A stretch of 64,000 bases of DNA from the NCBI RefSeq assembly GCF_036365825.1, contig NZ_CP142675.1, positions 1,860,001 through 1,924,000 on the forward strand. The letters run 5' to 3'. How positions within the stretch are numbered: position 1 is the first letter of the stretch; each line of letters starts with the position of its first letter. Source of the stretch: Qipengyuania sp. HL-TH1 (lineage in GTDB: Bacteria; Pseudomonadota; Alphaproteobacteria; Sphingomonadales; Sphingomonadaceae). A program made the translations under genes and the position numbers. The notes beneath the pieces are model-generated. The model did no database searches, was not told the DNA's origin, and saw only the letters and a program-made list of their open reading frames with translations. Shown one piece after another: positions 60,167 through 64,000 of the stretch.

Positions 60167-60444
60167 GCGGCGACGTCCTGCGCTTCCGGCCGCGCCGGTG
60201 CCTCGGCCAGCCGGACGAGGCCGTTGCGCGAGGTCGAAACGAGTATTTCGCGGCCATGGAATTCGATTACCGCCAGCCGCAAGGTGGGCGAGAGCATCGT
60301 GCTTTCGACAATGCGCACGGCCTTGCTGCCACCTGTCGGCGCACCGAACTGGCCCTGCATTTTCTTTGCCAGTTTCAGGCTGCCCCAGATCATGACACCG
60401 ATCAGCGGCAGCAGGACCAGCAGCTTGAGGACGTACCAGAGCAT
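60163..60444 (-). CDS. fliO: Flagellar export accessory protein FliO
   Basis: The product is 93 residues. One N-terminal span (MLWYVLKLLVLLPLIGVMIWGSL) is followed by a basic cytoplasmic domain (RIVESTMLSPTLRLAVIEFHGREILVSTSRNGLVRLAE), the usual FliO form. It helps assemble FliP. Start and stop overlap its neighbours by one and 4 bases. Confidence 0.86.
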   Translation of the reverse strand: MLWYVLKLLVLLPLIGVMIWGSLKLAKKMQGQFGAPTGGSKAVRIVESTMLSPTLRLAVIEFHGREILVSTSRNGLVRLAEAPARPEAQDVAA

Positions 60445-60767
60445 CAGGCCGCCTCGCCTGCACCGGTCGAGGTGACGGTAATCGGCTGGGCGCGCCGTTC
60501 GACCGCGGCTTCGTTCGAACCCGCGCCGACGATCTCGATCACGCGGATCGCGAAACGATTGCCCTGCGCCACCACTTCGCCGCGCGCGATCAGCTTGCCG
60601 TTGACGAACATGTCGAGCGGTTCGTCGGTCAGTCGGTCGAGCTCGATTACGCTCGATTCCCCCAGCGCGAGCACGTCGCGCAGGCGCATCGACTTACGGC
60701 CGAGTTCTACGGTGAGGCGGACATCGATGTCCTGGATAAGGCCGAAGCCATCTGCATGCGAAGCCAT
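60444..60767 (-). CDS. fliN: Flagellar switch protein FliN
   Basis: The product is 107 residues. The surface-presentation (SpoA) domain is complete: IQDIDVRLTVELGRKSMRLRDVLALGESSVIELDRLTDEPLDMFVNGKLIARGEVVAQGNRFAIRVIEI. The C-terminal tail of about 25 residues is extra. It forms the bottom of the C-ring with FliM. It follows fliM by 6 bases. Confidence 0.94.
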   Translation of the reverse strand: MASHADGFGLIQDIDVRLTVELGRKSMRLRDVLALGESSVIELDRLTDEPLDMFVNGKLIARGEVVAQGNRFAIRVIEIVGAGSNEAAVERRAQPITVTSTGAGEAA

Positions 60768-60773
60768 AAGGAG

Positions 60774-61670
60774 TTACTCCGAAAGGGAAGTTTGATTGAG
60801 TTCGAGCGCAACACGGTCGTCGAGTTCACCGACACAGCCATGCGCAATGGTAAGATTGCCGATCAGCAGCGGAACGTTGCGATTGACCGCGACGGGGATG
60901 ACCGATCCGGGCGTGAGACTGGCCAGCTGGGCGATCGACATCGGCACATCGACCAGCACTGCGCGCAGCGGCAGGTCGACATGCGCAATCGCCGAGCCTT
61001 CGATCCCGCGCGCACCGATCGTGCGTCCGGTGGCCGGCGAGACGGCGCGCGTCCCGACGATCTCGGCAATCATCGACTGGCACATGGCAAGCCGGACGGT
61101 CCACGAGCGCGAGATTTTCGGGCTGCTCACTGACAGCGTCACGGTCCACACGCGTTCGCTCGCAGCGAAAGGTGCGACCTGTTCGACCTCGTCGCCATTG
61201 GCGGCGGCGGCGATTTCGCGGCGGTCGCTGGTGCGCCGCAGCACATCGGCCATACGGTCTTCGAACTGCTGTGCGAAACGCAGTGCCGAAGCGGGCAGGA
61301 CGCTGCAACGCTCGTCGACGTCGCCGGTCCCGCCGAGAATGCGTTCGAACTGCGCGACGATTTCGCCGATCCGCGTGGAGATCAGGATCCCGCGGCTTTC
61401 CTGGCCGAGCGCGAAGAAGCTGTGGCGGTGCGCGGTACCGACCTTGGCATACCATTCGCCCACCGGCAGCAGTTCGGTTTCGGCGATCTCTGCAACCAGC
61501 GTCCGGTCGTCGCACAGCGCGCCCAGCTGCGTCGTCGCCTGCTCGGCGAACCCGCGGGCAAAACGCGCGAATTCGAGGTCGAGGTCGGGCGGGGTCGCCG
61601 CACGGCTCAAAAGCTCTTCGCAATGGCTCGCGGCACGGGCCGTGGCGGCGGGGATCGCGGAGGAGATCAT
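60774..61670 (-). CDS. fliM: Flagellar switch protein FliM, lacking the CheY-binding N-terminus
   Basis: The product is 298 residues, shorter than the typical 330. The CheC-like middle domain has the FliM GGxG loop (ERILGGTGDVDERCSVLPASALRFA), and the C-terminal SpoA domain (LRAVLVDVPMSIAQLASLTPGSVIPVAVNRNVPLLIGNLTIAHGCVGELDDRVALEL) binds FliN. The N-terminal LSQxEIDALL motif for phospho-CheY is absent; the start is MISSAIPAATARAASHCEEL. It overlaps fliL by 4 bases. Confidence 0.9.
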   Translation of the reverse strand: MISSAIPAATARAASHCEELLSRAATPPDLDLEFARFARGFAEQATTQLGALCDDRTLVAEIAETELLPVGEWYAKVGTAHRHSFFALGQESRGILISTRIGEIVAQFERILGGTGDVDERCSVLPASALRFAQQFEDRMADVLRRTSDRREIAAAANGDEVEQVAPFAASERVWTVTLSVSSPKISRSWTVRLAMCQSMIAEIVGTRAVSPATGRTIGARGIEGSAIAHVDLPLRAVLVDVPMSIAQLASLTPGSVIPVAVNRNVPLLIGNLTIAHGCVGELDDRVALELNQTSLSE

Positions 61671-62251
61671 TGGACGATGAACGACCGGAAATAGACGCTG
61701 TCGACGCCGCCGAAGCCTTCGCGTTCCTCGAGCGTTTCATTGATTGCCTTGGTCAGGCGCTTCTGCAGTTCTTCCTTGCCATGAATGCTGGCCAGTTCGG
61801 CTTCGCCGGTAGCAGCCAGTTCGGCGAGAATGCGAGAGCGAAGCGCCGTTTCGTGCTCTTCCAGCCACATCAGCACGCGCCCGTCGTAATGCGTCGAAGC
61901 CGCGAGGCTGATCTGCACCAGAGCGCCGCTATCGGCGAGGTTCGAGGTAAATTCCTCGGTGAAATCGTAATAGGCGGTGCGGTATTCGCCCCCGCCCACA
62001 CCGTAAACGATCGCTGCGCCCTTCGCCTCGTCGTCTTTGCCGGCGGGATAGGGGTCCTCGTCGCCCTTGAGGACCAGCTTCGGGTTGGGGTCCTCTTCTT
62101 CCGCCGGATGGGCGTTGAGCATGCCGCTGGCGAAAGCGGCATAGGTCCCGCCGCCGCCCGCGCCGAGAAGCACGAAAGCGAATAGCGCCAGCTTGAGCTT
62201 GCCGCCCTTCTTTTTCGCTACGGGTTCCTGAGGGTCATTTTCGTTCGGCAT
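61667..62251 (-). CDS. fliL: Stator-associated protein FliL
   Basis: The product is 194 residues. A basic N-terminal tail (VAKKKGGKLK) precedes one membrane span (LALFAFVLLGAGGGGTYAAFA), followed by an acidic linker and the FliL domain (AYYDFTEEFTSNLADSGALVQISLAASTHYDG, then ALRSRILAELAATGEAEL). It sits around the stator and affects motor torque. It overlaps fliM by 4 bases and lies 32 bases after fliK. Confidence 0.92.
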   Translation of the reverse strand: MPNENDPQEPVAKKKGGKLKLALFAFVLLGAGGGGTYAAFASGMLNAHPAEEEDPNPKLVLKGDEDPYPAGKDDEAKGAAIVYGVGGGEYRTAYYDFTEEFTSNLADSGALVQISLAASTHYDGRVLMWLEEHETALRSRILAELAATGEAELASIHGKEELQKRLTKAINETLEEREGFGGVDSVYFRSFIVQ

Positions 62252-62283
62252 GGTGTTGTCCTGCTAAAATCGGGTGCCGCGAG

Positions 62284-63597
62284 TCAGGCGTAGAGCGCGT
62301 CGTCGGAGGACGATTGCGCGGGCGCCTGGGGCTGGTTGGGAGCGCGCTCGCCATGGCGGCTGCGCTGGTCGGAAGTCTGCTGGCGCTGGTCATCGCCGGA
62401 CGCGTTGCCGGAGCCCGTGCCCGCATTGTTCGCCGAGCCGCCGCGTTCGCCGCCGGTCTGGCCGGGCTGGGTCGCGGAAGACGGCGTTTGCGCCGCCAGT
62501 TCCTGCGCGCGGGTAGCGCCGCGGTCATTGGCCATCGCCGCCGCCAGCGCACGCTGCGCCTCGCCATCCTCGGCGGCGATTTCGACATTCATGCCCCCGG
62601 CCGAGTGGTCGAAGGTAAGCGTCAGCGCGCCGAATTCCTTGTGCGCAACGGCAATCGCAGCCGGTTTGGAGAGATCGAACTGCCGCGCCGCCATGAGATG
62701 CTCGACGACGCGTTCGACATTGGCGAACTGGTCGGTAGCGATGGGCCGCGCTGCGCTCGAAACGGGCTGTATGGTGGATGCGCTGCCGTCCGCAGCCACC
62801 GCAAGTGCTTGCGGCATGGATTTCGCGGCATCGCTGGTCGCGCCGGTGCGCGGCTTGGACGCGAGTTTCTCCGCCAGCGCCTTGTCGCCGATCTTGCGTT
62901 CGCCGATGGCCGAGCGTTGGGCCGTTCCGGCGCCTTGCAGTGCAGCAGGTTCGGCCTTTGCAGGAGCCGCAACCGCGGTTTCGGTCGCCGCGGCTTTGAC
63001 CGAGGCTTTCGTTTCGCTCTGCGGTGCAGTCGCAACCGGCGCTGCTTCCGAGCGACCATGCGCAGCCACAGCCGGCAAGTCCATTGCGGCCTTGCCGGTC
63101 TGGAGCGACGACACCATGCCGGCCGCGCGCGGATCACGCGGTTGCTGGGCCGCGGAGATACGGACTTCGAGACCTTGGACCGGCGGTTCGCCCGCCGCAT
63201 CGGCAAGCCCTGCCCCCGGCGCAGTTGTGCGCGGGTTCGACGCGGTCATTGCCAGGTCGGTTTTCGGAGCGTTCGGGACCAGGCCGCCAGCCGCCGGTTT
63301 GCCCGCTCCACCTTTGGCGTCGAGGGCGGTCGGCGCCGCGAGCGTATTGTCGAGGACCGGCAGGCCCAAGGCGGCAAGCGGCAATTCCTTGCCGGTCGGC
63401 AAATCGCCCGCTTGCCGGTCCGCTTCCGCCGTATCGGCCTGACCGGCGGGCGGCGTGAACGACGCCAGCTGGCCCAGCAGTTCGGCGAACCCGTCAGTCC
63501 CCTCGAAACCCGCGCTTTTCTGCCCGTTCTCGCTGGTGAGGCCGGCGGCAGAGGACGCGGTGTCGAGCGACTTCGGTAGGGCGATTGAAAAGGTCAT
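62284..63597 (-). CDS. fliK: Hook-length control protein FliK
   Basis: The product is 437 residues from the ATG at 63597; a TTG at 63645 is an upstream alternative. The first 300 residues are low-complexity Ala/Pro/Lys-rich, the ruler part. The C-terminal domain (ERVVEHLMAARQFDLSKPAAIAVAHKEFGALTLTFDHSAGGMNVEIAAEDGEAQRALAAAM) is the FliK_C fold that interacts with FlhB, though diverged. It ends in a Ser/Gln/Gly-rich tail. The name is supported by position before fliL. Confidence 0.85.
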   Translation of the reverse strand: MTFSIALPKSLDTASSAAGLTSENGQKSAGFEGTDGFAELLGQLASFTPPAGQADTAEADRQAGDLPTGKELPLAALGLPVLDNTLAAPTALDAKGGAGKPAAGGLVPNAPKTDLAMTASNPRTTAPGAGLADAAGEPPVQGLEVRISAAQQPRDPRAAGMVSSLQTGKAAMDLPAVAAHGRSEAAPVATAPQSETKASVKAAATETAVAAPAKAEPAALQGAGTAQRSAIGERKIGDKALAEKLASKPRTGATSDAAKSMPQALAVAADGSASTIQPVSSAARPIATDQFANVERVVEHLMAARQFDLSKPAAIAVAHKEFGALTLTFDHSAGGMNVEIAAEDGEAQRALAAAMANDRGATRAQELAAQTPSSATQPGQTGGERGGSANNAGTGSGNASGDDQRQQTSDQRSRHGERAPNQPQAPAQSSSDDALYA

Positions 63598-63629
63598 AGA
63601 AAGTCCGTTTGTCGTGTGCGGACTATCTA

Positions 63630-63645
63630 TCAAGAAGCGTGCCAA
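63630..63645 (-). promoter_or_regulatory. Near-consensus sigma-54 promoter upstream of fliK
   Basis: On the minus strand the sequence is TGGCACGCTTCTTGAT, identical to consensus except that the -12 GC reads GA. It is 33 bases before the fliK ATG. The -12 change could weaken it; it may be inactive. Confidence 0.4.
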
Positions 63646-63657
63646 ACTCCGGGTCGG

Positions 63658-64000
63658 TCAGCCCTTTTCCAGACCGGCGACGATCGAACGCACCAGTTCG
63701 CGCGTCCCTTCCTCGGCCTTGCGCAAACGCATATCGGATTGGGCGAAGGCCTCGCGCCGGGTCTGCGATTGCAGTTCGGCCTCTTCGGCCTGGCGCGAGC
63801 TCACTTCGGACAGCTTCTGCAGCTGATCGCGCATCGCCTTGCCGCTACGCAGGTCGGCCCCGACCATATCGTCGGCGCGCTGCGCGTAATGCGCGGCGAG
63901 CGTGCGCGTTCGTTCCGCCACGCCAGACAGCCGCGTGCGTGTCGCTTCGGCTTCGCTCGCAGCGGCCGCCGACTGCATCCGTTCGACGGTCCGGACGCGC
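63658..64000 (-). CDS. fliJ: FliJ-like flagellar coiled-coil protein, continues beyond the window
   Basis: The frame is open to the window edge, with residues RVRTVER before the internal Met at 63978. It is strongly helical and charged (SGVAERTRTLAAHYAQRADDMV, RQAEEAELQSQTRREAFAQSDMRLRKAEEGTRELV), the profile of FliJ, a chaperone-like stalk that couples the FliI ATPase to the FlhA gate. Its place before fliK agrees. At least 114 residues are visible of the usual 140 or so. The name rests on size, composition and position. Confidence 0.72.
   Translation of the reverse strand, partial: RVRTVERMQSAAAASEAEATRTRLSGVAERTRTLAAHYAQRADDMVGADLRSGKAMRDQLQKLSEVSSRQAEEAELQSQTRREAFAQSDMRLRKAEEGTRELVRSIVAGLEKG

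Overview
The window is GC-rich, with densely packed genes and many 4-bp ATGA start/stop overlaps. Sphingomonad-type TonB-dependent receptors, an alphaproteobacterial flagellar gene set and the codon bias point to Sphingomonadales, most likely an Erythrobacteraceae-like marine or soil alphaproteobacterium. This taxonomic call is inference from gene content; there is no rRNA in the window. No gene-free stretch exceeds about 300 bases. I see no tRNA, CRISPR array, insertion sequence or prophage.

Region 1 (1-7.9 kb) holds a truncated lytic transglycosylase, a small exported TPR-like protein, and a surface lipoprotein followed by a TonB-dependent receptor, which together look like an outer-membrane uptake pair. 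A GAF-domain histidine kinase and a winged-helix response regulator follow. GTCAC-type repeats lie upstream of both the lipoprotein and the response regulator.

Region 2 (7.9-33.2 kb) is a catabolic island for CoA-linked acyl substrates. It encodes an aldo/keto reductase, two SDRs, three acyl-CoA dehydrogenases (two as an adjacent large/small pair), a nitronate-monooxygenase-like flavoenzyme, a flavin reductase, a CitE/HpcH-type lyase, an acyl-CoA ligase, a FadJ-like bifunctional enzyme, a serine beta-lactamase-like hydrolase, two MFS carriers, a tandem two-domain TetR regulator and two TonB receptors with matching promoters. The substrate cannot be read from sequence; a terpenoid, sterol or long-chain acid is plausible.

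Region 3 (33.2-38.2 kb) is a tripartite ABC efflux operon (permease, ATPase, HlyD adaptor, TolC-type lipoprotein). It diverges from a TetR gene across a 47-bp gap filled by two abutting palindromic operators.

Region 4 (38.2-64 kb) is a flagellar cluster. Rightmost, on the minus strand, is fliJ-K-L-M-N-O-P-Q-R-flhB-fliD-fliS. The centre, on the plus strand, holds a MotA/MotB-like pair, flgA, flgM, a flgN-like gene, an SLT-domain gene, flhA, fliA and an unknown gene, with a LuxR-type regulator on the minus strand. Leftmost, on the minus strand, is flgB-C-D-E-F-G-H-I-J-K-L-motA-motB. Three perfect sigma-54 promoters and three sigma-28-like promoters can be read directly and suggest a cascade: sigma-54 drives flgB-motB, flgA and SLT-flhA-fliA, then FliA drives the stator-like pair, flgM-flgN and the unknown gene. 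The C-ring protein FliG, the MS ring, the export ATPase and flagellin are not in the window.

The two points most worth checking are an apparent frameshift that splits flhA, and a second stator-like gene pair whose MotB-like partner has no recognisable peptidoglycan-binding domain.
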